Part shown: positions 9,540 through 17,321 of the stretch, piece by piece
Numbering within the stretch: the first letter of the stretch is position 1
How the letters are laid out: the number at the start of each line of letters is the position of its first letter
Assembly: GCA_944388865.1 (NCBI GenBank)
Contig: CALXKM010000044.1
Span: 1-54,135 of the forward strand
Origin: an uncultured Duodenibacillus sp.
Lineage (GTDB): Bacteria; Pseudomonadota; Gammaproteobacteria; Burkholderiales; Burkholderiaceae_F
Length of the DNA stretch: 54,135 nt
Reading direction: 5' to 3'
Made by a program: the position numbers and the translations under genes
The notes under the pieces: model-generated
The model's database searches: none
The model's input: the letters and a program-made list of their open reading frames with translations, nothing else
Told to the model about the DNA's origin: nothing

Positions 9540-11003
9540 GTGCAAAAGGGAAAAATCCTTATAAAACAATGTGTTGCGGCATTTTTCATCGTTGCCGCAA
9601 GCTGCGCCTGCGCTTTGGCCGGAAAGCTTCCTGAAGAAATTGAGCAGGCCTTAAAGCGTGCGGGATTACCCGAGTCGACGGCTGCGGTTTGGGTTGCCCC
9701 GGCCGGCAGCAACGAGCCCGTGCTCGCTCTTAACGAAAAACAATCCATGCAGCCCGCGAGCATCATCAAGACTGTGACGACGCTGGCGGCTTTGGATCTG
9801 CTCAGGCCTGGATTTGTCTGGAAGACGGACTTCACGATGCAGTCCTTTGCGCGCAAAACGGGTACGGTCAGGGGGCTTGGCGTGCGCGGCGGAGGAGATC
9901 CGCACTACATGATTGAGCGCCTTTGGGTGACGGTGCAGCGCTTCAAGAGCATGGGCGTCAAAAAAATTGAGGGCAATATCGTCATTGACCGCAGCATTTT
10001 TGATGTTCCCTTTGAAAATCCCGGCGCATTCGACGGAGCGGCTTGGCGCACCTACAACGTCGGCCCCGATGCGGCAATGGTCAATTTGTCGGCCGTGTCG
10101 CTCACCTTTACCCCGGAGCCTGACGGAAAGTGGGCAAGAGTTGCCGCCATTCCCCAGATGCAGGGGGTAAGTTTTCCAGCGCGCATCGCCATGAAGTCGG
10201 GTCCGTGCGGCGCCTGGCGCGATCAAATCGGGGCTGATTTTTCCAATCCTGCGCGGGTTCGCTTCAAAGGCCGCTACCCCAGAGCCTGCGGCGAGCGCTC
10301 GCTTCACGTTTCGCACTGGGAAAGAAACGAGTACTTTACGCGCGTCTTCAAGCATGTCCTTGACGATGCGGGCATCGTCTGGAAGGGGCGAGCCGTTTCG
10401 GGCAATATTCCAGAGAACGCGCAGGTGCTGCTAAGCGAAGCCTCAGAGCCACTGCCTTTGATGGTGAACTGGACCAATAAATTTTCCAACAACCCGATGG
10501 CGCGGCAGATTTTTCTTGCGCTTTCCTTTGCCGACCAGGAGGGCATGCAAAAACCCGCTGCGCTCGTGCGCAGCCGTAGGGTGCTGCAGGCTTGGCTCGC
10601 GCAGCGCACAGGCGTGCGGCCGCAAGACATATTTGTAGACAACGGCTCTGGGCTTTCAAGAAAAACGCGGGCGACGGCTCAGTCGCTCGGCAAGGTGTTG
10701 AGCTATGGCTGGCGCAGCGCCGTCATGCCTGAATTCATGTCGAGTCTGCCGGTCACGGGCGAAGATGGAACGATGCGCAAAAGATCGCTTAATGCGGGCA
10801 CAGGGCACATCAAGACAGGTTTACTTTCAAATGTGCGCTCGGCGGCGGGTTATGTGCTCGATGATGCGGGCATGCGCTGGAGCGTGGTTGTGATGCTCAA
10901 TAGCGCCAAATTCAATGGTCGAGAAAACAGCTTTACCGATGCCGTGCTCAACTGGTGTGCTTCGGGCGGGGCGCGAAGCAGGCTTTCGCAGAAAGGATCT
11001 TGA
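9540..11003 (+). CDS. dacB: D-alanyl-D-alanine carboxypeptidase/endopeptidase (PBP4 class, S13)
   Basis: Periplasmic penicillin-binding protein of 487 residues that trims and cleaves peptidoglycan cross-links. An N-terminal signal sequence (about residues 8-27) is followed by the three active-site motifs of serine PBPs. These are Ser74-Ile-Ile-Lys77, Ser316-Asn-Asn318 and Lys425-Thr-Gly427. The large insertion between the first two motifs is typical of class C/PBP4 enzymes, as is the DNGSGLSR segment. The start is GTG with a poor ribosome-binding site; no better in-frame start leaves the signal peptide intact. The DMT permease begins two bases after its stop, so the two are probably co-transcribed. 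Confidence 0.93.
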   Translation: MQKGKILIKQCVAAFFIVAASCACALAGKLPEEIEQALKRAGLPESTAAVWVAPAGSNEPVLALNEKQSMQPASIIKTVTTLAALDLLRPGFVWKTDFTMQSFARKTGTVRGLGVRGGGDPHYMIERLWVTVQRFKSMGVKKIEGNIVIDRSIFDVPFENPGAFDGAAWRTYNVGPDAAMVNLSAVSLTFTPEPDGKWARVAAIPQMQGVSFPARIAMKSGPCGAWRDQIGADFSNPARVRFKGRYPRACGERSLHVSHWERNEYFTRVFKHVLDDAGIVWKGRAVSGNIPENAQVLLSEASEPLPLMVNWTNKFSNNPMARQIFLALSFADQEGMQKPAALVRSRRVLQAWLAQRTGVRPQDIFVDNGSGLSRKTRATAQSLGKVLSYGWRSAVMPEFMSSLPVTGEDGTMRKRSLNAGTGHIKTGLLSNVRSAAGYVLDDAGMRWSVVVMLNSAKFNGRENSFTDAVLNWCASGGARSRLSQKGS

Positions 11004-11005
11004 CT

Positions 11006-11905
11006 ATGATGCAGTCTTTTTGGGCGATTGCCGCTGCGGCCTGCTTTTCGATCATGGCGGCCTTTGTGAAAATCTGCGCTGCTGATCTGGGCTCGTTTGA
11101 GCTTGTGTTTTATCGCTCGGTGTTCGGCGCTCTTTTCATCGCCTTTTTCGTTCTTTCGCGCGGACAGACGCTCAAAACCGAGCACTTCGGCATGCACGTG
11201 GTGCGCTCCTTTCTGGGCGTGCTCTCGATCGTATTGTGGTTTTACGCGCTCGGACGCATGCAGTTTGGCGCGTGCATGACGCTCATTTACACGACGCCCT
11301 TGTTCATGGCGTTGAACTTCATCATTCTCGCCCGCATCAAGTCTCAGCGGGCGCCTTGGCTGATGACGGCAAGCATTCTTGTCGGCTTTGTCGGCATCAT
11401 CTGCATGCTCAAGCCCAATTTCAACAGCGATGAGTTCATTCCCGCGCTGGTGTGTCTGGGGGTTTCCGTCATCGATCTTGCAAGCTACTGGCAGATGAAG
11501 CAGATGGGGAGGCTTAAGGAGCCAAGCTGGCGAATTGTGTTTTATTTTTCTGTTTTGGGCATCGTCTTCGCCGCCGCAGGCACCATGTTCACCGGGGGCT
11601 TTCATGCGCTCGACGCAAAGGCGCTTGGGGGAATCCTGGCCATGGGCCTTTTTGCCACGCTGGGCCAAATCTGCACGACGCGCTCCTACGCCTACGGCAA
11701 CATGCTCTTGTCTTCGTGCCTGGGCTTTTCAGCCATTCCTTTCTCGGCCGTCATGGGAATCGTGCTCTTTGATGACGCCGTTGAGGCTGCCTCTCTTATC
11801 GGCATGAGTCTGATTTTGGCTTCGGGCGTGACGGCTGCCGTAACGACAAAGAAGATGGAGGCTCGCGATCGTCAAGAGCAGGCCGAGCAGAGGAAAGAAG
11901 CTTGA
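11006..11905 (+). CDS. DMT-superfamily (EamA) permease
   Basis: Inner-membrane protein of 299 residues with about ten hydrophobic helices arranged as two EamA repeats (roughly residues 1-135 and 145-280), the pattern of drug/metabolite transporters. The substrate is unknown; family members export amino acids, metabolites or drugs. The start at 11006 is preferred over an upstream ATG because it sits directly after the dacB stop, with AAAGGA upstream, and begins at the first membrane helix. The C-terminal tail is charged (Lys/Glu/Arg/Gln), as expected for a cytoplasmic end. The gene overlaps no other and is followed by 278 bp without a gene. Confidence 0.88.
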   Translation: MMQSFWAIAAAACFSIMAAFVKICAADLGSFELVFYRSVFGALFIAFFVLSRGQTLKTEHFGMHVVRSFLGVLSIVLWFYALGRMQFGACMTLIYTTPLFMALNFIILARIKSQRAPWLMTASILVGFVGIICMLKPNFNSDEFIPALVCLGVSVIDLASYWQMKQMGRLKEPSWRIVFYFSVLGIVFAAAGTMFTGGFHALDAKALGGILAMGLFATLGQICTTRSYAYGNMLLSSCLGFSAIPFSAVMGIVLFDDAVEAASLIGMSLILASGVTAAVTTKKMEARDRQEQAEQRKEA

Positions 11906-12116
11906 AAATCCTTCTCTTGCGGCGCCTGCTTTTCCTGTGCACGGGAAACGGTTGAGGAGCCGGTGAGCTCCAAAATGAGATTCAAAATTTCGCGGCAATG
12001 CTTCTCAGCCATGTGCCTTGAGGATTGAGTGCTTAAAACTTCGGGTTGACGGCCACGCTACCTAGCGTGAGGAAGAACGCGCGATACGGGCCTCAAGTGC
12101 ATCTGATTCTTGAGTC

Positions 12117-12153
12117 GAAAAAAAAGGAAGGACTCTATGAGAAATCCTTCCTT
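12117..12153 (-). terminator. Intrinsic terminator of the hemL-dsbD transcription unit
   Basis: On the minus strand aaggaagga and tccttcctt (12145-12153 with 12124-12132) form a 9-bp stem followed by eight T residues. It lies 31 bp beyond the dsbD-like stop. Confidence 0.85.
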
Positions 12154-12183
12154 TGCAAGCTTGAGAGCGTCTGCTCAATGAGC

Positions 12184-14400
12184 CTAATCCGAACTCTGCG
12201 CATTTTTGCGCAAAGCTTCGATAAAGCTTGTCTCAGACAAAAGCTCGGGCAAGACCGTGGTATCGCCCTGAGCCGAGTAGAGCAGATAGAGCGGCACGCC
12301 GGTGCGTCCGAAGCGATTGAGCACTTCGGTAATGCGCGCATCCCTGTTGGTCCAGTCGGCTTCAAAGCGCACGTAGCCAAGCTTTGTGAGCTCGGCTTCT
12401 GCGGCTTCGGTGCGCAGCGCGGTTGCCTTGTTGAACTGGCAGGTAACGCACCAGGCGGCAGTGAAGTCGACAACGACGGGCTTGCCTTGGGCTACAGCGG
12501 CGGCAACGGCTTCTTCGCTCCAGCTCTGCCATTTGCCGTCGGCGGCTGCTGCATTGGGTCTGTCAAACGATCCGATGGCAACAAGTCCTACGCATACAAG
12601 CGTCACGGCCCCGCTGATGAGCTTGAGCACCTGCGAGCGGCCGCGGCCATATTGTTCTCTGCCTATCGCCCACAAAAGGGCGGCTGCCGATCCAGTGGAG
12701 AGCAGCACCGTGAGCAGCCCGTAGATTGTGACCTGACGCGAAAGCACCCAGAGCAACCACACGGTAGCCGCTGCCATGGGAATGGCCATGATGCGCTTGA
12801 AGGTCACCATCCAGGGGCCGGGCTTGGGCAGCAGCTTGATCCAAACCGGAACGAGCGTAAGCACAAGCCAGGGCAGCGCCATGCCAAGACCGAGGGCGGC
12901 AAAAATCAGCGTGCTCTGCAGGTTGGACTGCAGCACGGCATAGCCCAGTGCGGCACCCATGAAGGGTGCAGTGCAGGGGCTGGCCACGACGACGGCCAAA
13001 ACGCCCGAAAAGAAGCTTCCAAGCGGCCCTGTGGCGGGAAGCTTTTTGACGGCTCGACTGTCGGCAAGGTGCGATGCGGCAGTAAATTCGAAAAGTCCGA
13101 AGAGATTGAGCGCGAGCGCAAAGAATAAAAGCGCAAGTACGGCGACAACCCAAGGGGTCTGCAGCTGAAAGCCCCAGCCGATGGCCCAGCCCGCGCTTCT
13201 GAGCGCAATTAAAAGCGCAGCCAGTGCAATCATGCTCAGCATGACGCCGGCGGTAAAGGAAAAGCCGTGCAGCGCAAGCGATCCCTTGCGGCGCGAGCCG
13301 TCGACAAGGTGCAGAATCTTCAAGCTCAATACGGGAAAGACGCAGGGCATCAGATTGAGAATCAAGCCGCCTAAAAAGGCAAAGCCAAGCGCTGTTGCCT
13401 GCGTGAGCTTTTCGACGCCTGAGAGATCCGTGACGGTTGTTCTATGGGCGGGAGCAGCTTCGGGTTCGGCCGTATTCCAGGGTAGCGTGACGGCGCCTGT
13501 CCTGGGGGTGAGCGTTGTTTCAATGGCCCAGCCGCCTTTGCCTGGGCCGCCGTCGGCAACGATGACGCCCGGCAGAGGCTTGAGGGTGCCGGCTGCGGCG
13601 TCCTTCATGTAGTTGGCGTGCGCCTTGAGATAAAGAGACGTGACGCCTTCTTTTTCGCCTGTGTGCTTGCGGTCGAGCTGCTTGAAGTCGATGAGGCCTG
13701 ACTCAAGCGGAAAAAATTCAATGCTTTTTTCTACTTTGCCGGCCAAAGGCAGCAGATCGATGCGGATGCGGTCTTCTTCAATGACGGCCGAGATGTACTC
13801 AGAGGCGACCTTCTCGGGGATGCGCTGATGAGCAGCGGCAAAAAGAGGCGCTTGAGCCGAGGGTTTGCTTGCGACTTCAACGGGCACGCGCATGCTGACT
13901 TCAGCTTCGCCAGGAATGCAGACGTCCTTGCAGGCAAGCCACTCGACCTTGGCTTTGACAGTCGCTGCCGTTCCGTAGGCCGTGCCCCAGGGAATGTCGA
14001 GCTTATAAGGCAGCAGAACTTCGCCCGAATAAACGAAGTTGGTGAGCGTGCCCGTCTTGTGCTTTTGCGGAATCGGCCAGCCCAAAGGCTCAGCGCTCCA
14101 GCGCCGCGGCAGACTCCAGACGACCGATGGCGAGTAGCCCGTGTCGCCGGCAAAGCGCCAGTACGTATGCCAGCCCGGTTCATGGCGCAGCCGAATGCCG
14201 ATCTCATAGTCCGAGCGCGGCGTGCCTGCCGTGCGGTTGGCAACAATATCAACAGTGACGGTTTTGGGAGCGCCTGCGGCAAAAGGCGCTCCTTGACCGG
14301 CCGTGGCCTTGGCAAAGTCGCCCGGCGCGGCCTGCGCCGCCCCGCAGAAGGCGGCGGCAGCCGTGCAAAGCGCAGTTGTCAGCAAATGAGTCAAACGCAT
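12184..14400 (-). CDS. Protein-disulfide reductase, DsbD/ScsB-like
   Basis: Inner-membrane thiol:disulfide interchange protein of 738 residues that carries reducing power from cytoplasmic thioredoxin to periplasmic proteins. In order: a signal peptide (1-24); a long N-terminal periplasmic domain with Cys157 and Cys161 of the ScsB-type, not the classical DsbD alpha domain; a multi-helix membrane domain with the cysteine pair in NLMPCVFP and ASPCTAPF; and a C-terminal thioredoxin domain with Cys651-Val-Thr-Cys654. The start at 14400 is chosen for a typical signal peptide and a GGAA site. An in-frame ATG at 14421, just after the hemL stop, is possible. It is downstream of hemL and probably co-transcribed. 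A DsbC-like partner is encoded at 19.5 kb. Confidence 0.9.
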   Translation of the reverse strand: MRLTHLLTTALCTAAAAFCGAAQAAPGDFAKATAGQGAPFAAGAPKTVTVDIVANRTAGTPRSDYEIGIRLRHEPGWHTYWRFAGDTGYSPSVVWSLPRRWSAEPLGWPIPQKHKTGTLTNFVYSGEVLLPYKLDIPWGTAYGTAATVKAKVEWLACKDVCIPGEAEVSMRVPVEVASKPSAQAPLFAAAHQRIPEKVASEYISAVIEEDRIRIDLLPLAGKVEKSIEFFPLESGLIDFKQLDRKHTGEKEGVTSLYLKAHANYMKDAAAGTLKPLPGVIVADGGPGKGGWAIETTLTPRTGAVTLPWNTAEPEAAPAHRTTVTDLSGVEKLTQATALGFAFLGGLILNLMPCVFPVLSLKILHLVDGSRRKGSLALHGFSFTAGVMLSMIALAALLIALRSAGWAIGWGFQLQTPWVVAVLALLFFALALNLFGLFEFTAASHLADSRAVKKLPATGPLGSFFSGVLAVVVASPCTAPFMGAALGYAVLQSNLQSTLIFAALGLGMALPWLVLTLVPVWIKLLPKPGPWMVTFKRIMAIPMAAATVWLLWVLSRQVTIYGLLTVLLSTGSAAALLWAIGREQYGRGRSQVLKLISGAVTLVCVGLVAIGSFDRPNAAAADGKWQSWSEEAVAAAVAQGKPVVVDFTAAWCVTCQFNKATALRTEAAEAELTKLGYVRFEADWTNRDARITEVLNRFGRTGVPLYLLYSAQGDTTVLPELLSETSFIEALRKNAQSSD

Positions 14401-14425
14401 GGTGATTCCAGTGAGCGCCATGGTC

Positions 14426-15703
14426 TTAGATGAGAGCAAACGATTCGCGGGCTGCTGCAATTGTCTGATCAATGTCTGCATCGCTGTGAGCGGCAGACAC
14501 GAACCCAGCCTCGAAGATGGAGGGAGCCAGATAGACGCCGCGCTCGAGCATGCCGTTGAAGAAGCGGGCAAAGACGGCAGGATCGGCCTTCATGACGTCG
14601 TTAAAGCCGTTGGGCAAGCTCTTGAGGAAGAAAAGTCCCATCATGCCGCCAAGGCTGCGGGCGCAGAAGTCAACGCCAGCGTCTTGGGCCGCAGCCTGCA
14701 AGCCGTTGACCAGACGCGTGGTTTTAGCCGAGAGCGCCTCATAAAAGCCCGGCTTTTGAATTTCCTTGAGAGTGGCCAGACCGCAGGCCACGGCAACCGG
14801 GTTGCCCGAAAGCGTGCCTGCCTGATAAACAGGTCCCAAGGGAGCAATCTTTTGCATGATGTCGCGCCGTCCTCCGAAAGCGGCCACCGGCATGCCGCCG
14901 CCGATGACTTTGCCGAGCATTGTGATGTCGGGCACGACGTTGTAGATCGATTGCGCGCCGTGCAGCGCCACGCGAAAGCCGGTCATCACTTCGTCGACGA
15001 TGAGCAGGGCGCCGTGCTTGGTGCACAGCTCGCGCATCGTGTCCATGAATTCCTGCGTAGCAGGCACCATGTTCATGTTGCCGGCAACGGCTTCCACGAT
15101 GACGCAGGCGATGTCGTCGCCCCACTGCGAGAAAGCATCAACGAGCGCCTGCGGGTTGTTGTACTCAAGTACGAGCGTGTGTTCGGTAGTGCCGGCAGGA
15201 ACGCCAGCCGAAGACGGATTGCCGAAGGTGAGCATGCCCGAGCCCGCTTTCACCAGCAGACTGTCGGAGTGGCCGTGATAGCAGCCTTCAAACTTGATGA
15301 TCTTGTTTCTGCCGGTAAAGCCGCGCGCCAGACGAATGGCGCTCATGCCGGCTTCGGTGCCCGAGCTCACCAGACGCACTTCGTCAATGTTGGGCATGAT
15401 CTTGACGACTTCCTCGGCAATGGCGATTTCGCCTTCGGTGACGGCGCCAAACGACAGGCCGTTGTCGACGGCCTGATGCACGGCCTCAATGACGGCCGGA
15501 TGGTTGTGGCCGAGGATCATCGGGCCCCAGCTTCCGATGTAGTCGATAAATCGCTTGCCCTCGGCGTCCCACATGTAGGCGCCTTTGGCGCGTTCAATGA
15601 AGCGGGGCGCACCGCCGACACTCTTAAAAGCGCGCACCGGGGAGTTGACGCCGCCCGGGATGGTCTTTTGTGCACGTTCAAAAAGCGATTCATTGATGCC
15701 CAT
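14426..15703 (-). CDS. hemL: Glutamate-1-semialdehyde 2,1-aminomutase
   Basis: PLP enzyme of 425 residues that converts glutamate-1-semialdehyde to 5-aminolevulinate, the C5-pathway precursor of haem. It contains the SSGTEA cofactor-phosphate motif (113-118) and the Schiff-base Lys265 in MLGKVIGGG. The start at 15703 is chosen for the conserved N-terminus and an AAGGAT site. A frame extending upstream by 22 codons lacks similarity. Haem demand fits the multihaem cytochrome elsewhere in the window. It is upstream of the dsbD-like gene, with 25 bp between them if that gene starts at 14400. Confidence 0.96.
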   Translation of the reverse strand: MGINESLFERAQKTIPGGVNSPVRAFKSVGGAPRFIERAKGAYMWDAEGKRFIDYIGSWGPMILGHNHPAVIEAVHQAVDNGLSFGAVTEGEIAIAEEVVKIMPNIDEVRLVSSGTEAGMSAIRLARGFTGRNKIIKFEGCYHGHSDSLLVKAGSGMLTFGNPSSAGVPAGTTEHTLVLEYNNPQALVDAFSQWGDDIACVIVEAVAGNMNMVPATQEFMDTMRELCTKHGALLIVDEVMTGFRVALHGAQSIYNVVPDITMLGKVIGGGMPVAAFGGRRDIMQKIAPLGPVYQAGTLSGNPVAVACGLATLKEIQKPGFYEALSAKTTRLVNGLQAAAQDAGVDFCARSLGGMMGLFFLKSLPNGFNDVMKADPAVFARFFNGMLERGVYLAPSIFEAGFVSAAHSDADIDQTIAAARESFALI

Positions 15704-15833
15704 TTCTAAAAATCCTTCTTTGATGTAAGTCCATGGCAAAAAGCGCAAAAGCTTTTTTTGCGCAAACACGCAAATTTATCACGCCAAGTTGTTGTTTTTG
15801 CTTAAGAAGCGGATTGTTTTGAGCGCGAGATTC

Positions 15834-15862
15834 TTGCGTCGCGCCGGCTTTGCGCGTAAAGT
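15834..15862 (+). promoter_or_regulatory. rnpB promoter (sigma-70 type)
   Basis: TTGCGT (15834-15839), a 17-base spacer and TAAAGT (15857-15862). The predicted start point 7-8 bases later coincides with the first base of the rnpB P1 stem, which supports the assignment. Confidence 0.6.
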
Positions 15863-15868
15863 CTGCCG

Positions 15869-16205
15869 TTCACGCAGACGGGTGCGACGGACGATCGCGG
15901 CAGACTTTGATCTGACGAGGAAAGTCCGGACTCCGCAGGGCGCCGTAGCAGGTAACGCCTGCCCGCCGCGAGGCGAGGATTAGAGCAACAGAGACGAGCC
16001 GGTTCAGTCCGGGTGAAACGGGCAATCTCTACGGGGAGCAATACCAAATAGGCAGTCGCATGACTCCGGCCCGAAGGATGACTGCGGGTAGGTAGCTTGA
16101 GGCGTCGCGCGAGCGACGTCCTAGATGAATGATCGTCGTCGGCAGAAAAATTTTTTCTGCCGGAACATAATCCGGCTTACAGGCGCAGCCGTCTGCGTGA
16201 TCTCT
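15869..16205 (+). ncRNA. rnpB: RNase P RNA, compact type A variant
   Basis: Catalytic RNA that trims the 5' leader of tRNA precursors. It contains the near-invariant GAGGAAAGTCCGG core (15917-15929), the ACAGAGA segment, GGAGCAA..CCAAATAGG (16035-16051) and the 3' consensus CTAGATGAATGA (16121-16132). The ends are set by a perfect 12-bp P1 helix (15870-15881 with 16189-16200). P2 is gacgatc with gatcgtc. The length of about 337 nt is below the 377 nt of E. coli because the region holding P12-P14 is cut down to a tiny hairpin and a GUGAAA joiner. An extra near-perfect hairpin (16139-16162) is present between P2 and P1 at the 3' side. The boundaries are good to a few bases. Confidence 0.93.
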
Positions 16206-16228
16206 TCTTTCTTTTGCCTGCGCTTTGG

Positions 16229-16282
16229 CCGCACTCTAAGAGGACTGCGGCGCACACGGTCTTTAGTGCGGTGCGTTTTTTT
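16229..16282 (+). terminator. Terminator downstream of rnpB
   Basis: A stem formed by ccgcact..taag (16229-16240) and ctttagtgcgg (16261-16271) is followed by a T-tract at 16276-16282. It is the first intrinsic terminator after the rnpB P1 stem. Precursor RNase P RNA may end here and be trimmed. Confidence 0.6.
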
Positions 16283-16303
16283 CTGTACGTAATGAATTGA
16301 GCC

Positions 16304-17227
16304 ATGCTGCAAATTCCTGGTTCTGCATTTTCCAAAGGCGTCGTTCTTTCCCTGTGCGCCGGCATTTGCTGGGGCGGCATGGGCGTTTGTTCGCAGGTGA
16401 TCTTTGCTGAGCCCGACGGCATGGCGCCCATTGATTTGGTGACGCTGCGGCTGATTTTTGCCGGCATTTTTCTTTTGATCACGGCGGGCCCTTCGGCCAT
16501 CGGCGTGATGCTCAATGGCCGCAATGCCTTCGACATGCTGCTTGCCGGGCTTTTTGTCTTTCTGGGACAGTTTTGCTTTATGCAGGCGCTTTTGTACGTC
16601 AATGCCGGCACGGCGGCCATCGTTTTGATGACCGTGCCGTTTTGGGTGGCTTTTTGGCAGGCAATTGCGCAAAAAAGAGTGCCGCGCAAGGCCGAAATCT
16701 TCTGCTTTGTGCTTGCCATGTCGGGCGTTGTGCTCATCGTTACGCATGGAGACTTTTCGAGCTTGAATTTTGATGCGCGCGGCGTGGCCTGGGGACTGGG
16801 GTCGGCTTTTGCCACAACGGGCTATACGATTCAGCCGCGGGCGCTTTTGATGCGCGCTCCGGCCGTTGCCGTCATGGGCTGGGCGATGTTTTTCGGCGGC
16901 GTGATTGCCTCGCTCTTTAGTCCGCCTTGGGCGATATCCTATGACTGGTCGATGAAAACGACGCTTTTGGTTTTGTTTGTGGTGAGCGTCGGCACCGTCG
17001 TGGCATTCTGGTGCTACCTGCTTGCCGTGCGGTTGATTTCGCCCGTGATCGTAGGACTTTTGATCTGCTCGGAACCTCTGAGCGCTTACATTTTGTCGGT
17101 TGCCTTTTTGCAGATGCGCATCTCTGAGGCTGAAATTTTTGGCGCAGGCTTTGTGCTTGCCGCAGTCATCATCGTGACGACAGCAGGAAAGCTTTCCGGG
17201 AAAAAATCCAGTCGGGCCGGCAGCTGA
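16304..17227 (+). CDS. DMT-superfamily (EamA) permease
   Basis: Inner-membrane transporter of 307 residues with ten predicted helices in two EamA repeats (about 10-145 and 155-295). The first helix contains the WGGMG pattern common in this family. The substrate cannot be read from sequence. It is distinct from the permease at 11 kb and not a recent duplicate. It begins 22 bp after the rnpB terminator, so its promoter must overlap that terminator or it depends on read-through. The ribosome-binding site is poor (GAATTGAGCC before ATG). It ends before a strong GC hairpin and a terminator. Confidence 0.87.
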   Translation: MLQIPGSAFSKGVVLSLCAGICWGGMGVCSQVIFAEPDGMAPIDLVTLRLIFAGIFLLITAGPSAIGVMLNGRNAFDMLLAGLFVFLGQFCFMQALLYVNAGTAAIVLMTVPFWVAFWQAIAQKRVPRKAEIFCFVLAMSGVVLIVTHGDFSSLNFDARGVAWGLGSAFATTGYTIQPRALLMRAPAVAVMGWAMFFGGVIASLFSPPWAISYDWSMKTTLLVLFVVSVGTVVAFWCYLLAVRLISPVIVGLLICSEPLSAYILSVAFLQMRISEAEIFGAGFVLAAVIIVTTAGKLSGKKSSRAGS

Positions 17228-17267
17228 TGCCGGCCCGGCAGACGGAACAAAAAAGTTTTGACGCAAA

Positions 17268-17295
17268 GAAAAACAGCCCCGAAGGGCTGTTTTTC
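17268..17295. terminator. Bidirectional terminator
   Basis: A perfect 11-bp stem aaaaacagccc/gggctgttttt with a four-base loop, T-rich on both strands, lies between the convergent permease and acyl-CoA synthetase genes. A second GC hairpin (about 17214-17238) spans the permease stop. Confidence 0.85.
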
Positions 17296-17321
17296 TTGCC
17301 TATGGGAAGGCTGAACAGCTT

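Noticed and set aside
12046-13128. Plus-strand open frame of 360 codons over the dsbD-like gene
   Set aside because: It runs through the terminator and the thioredoxin-domain coding strand. No ribosome-binding site or family similarity.
16121-17266. Minus-strand open frame of 381 codons opposite the second DMT permease
   Set aside because: Lys/His/Arg/Gln-rich shadow that also covers rnpB. Not coding.
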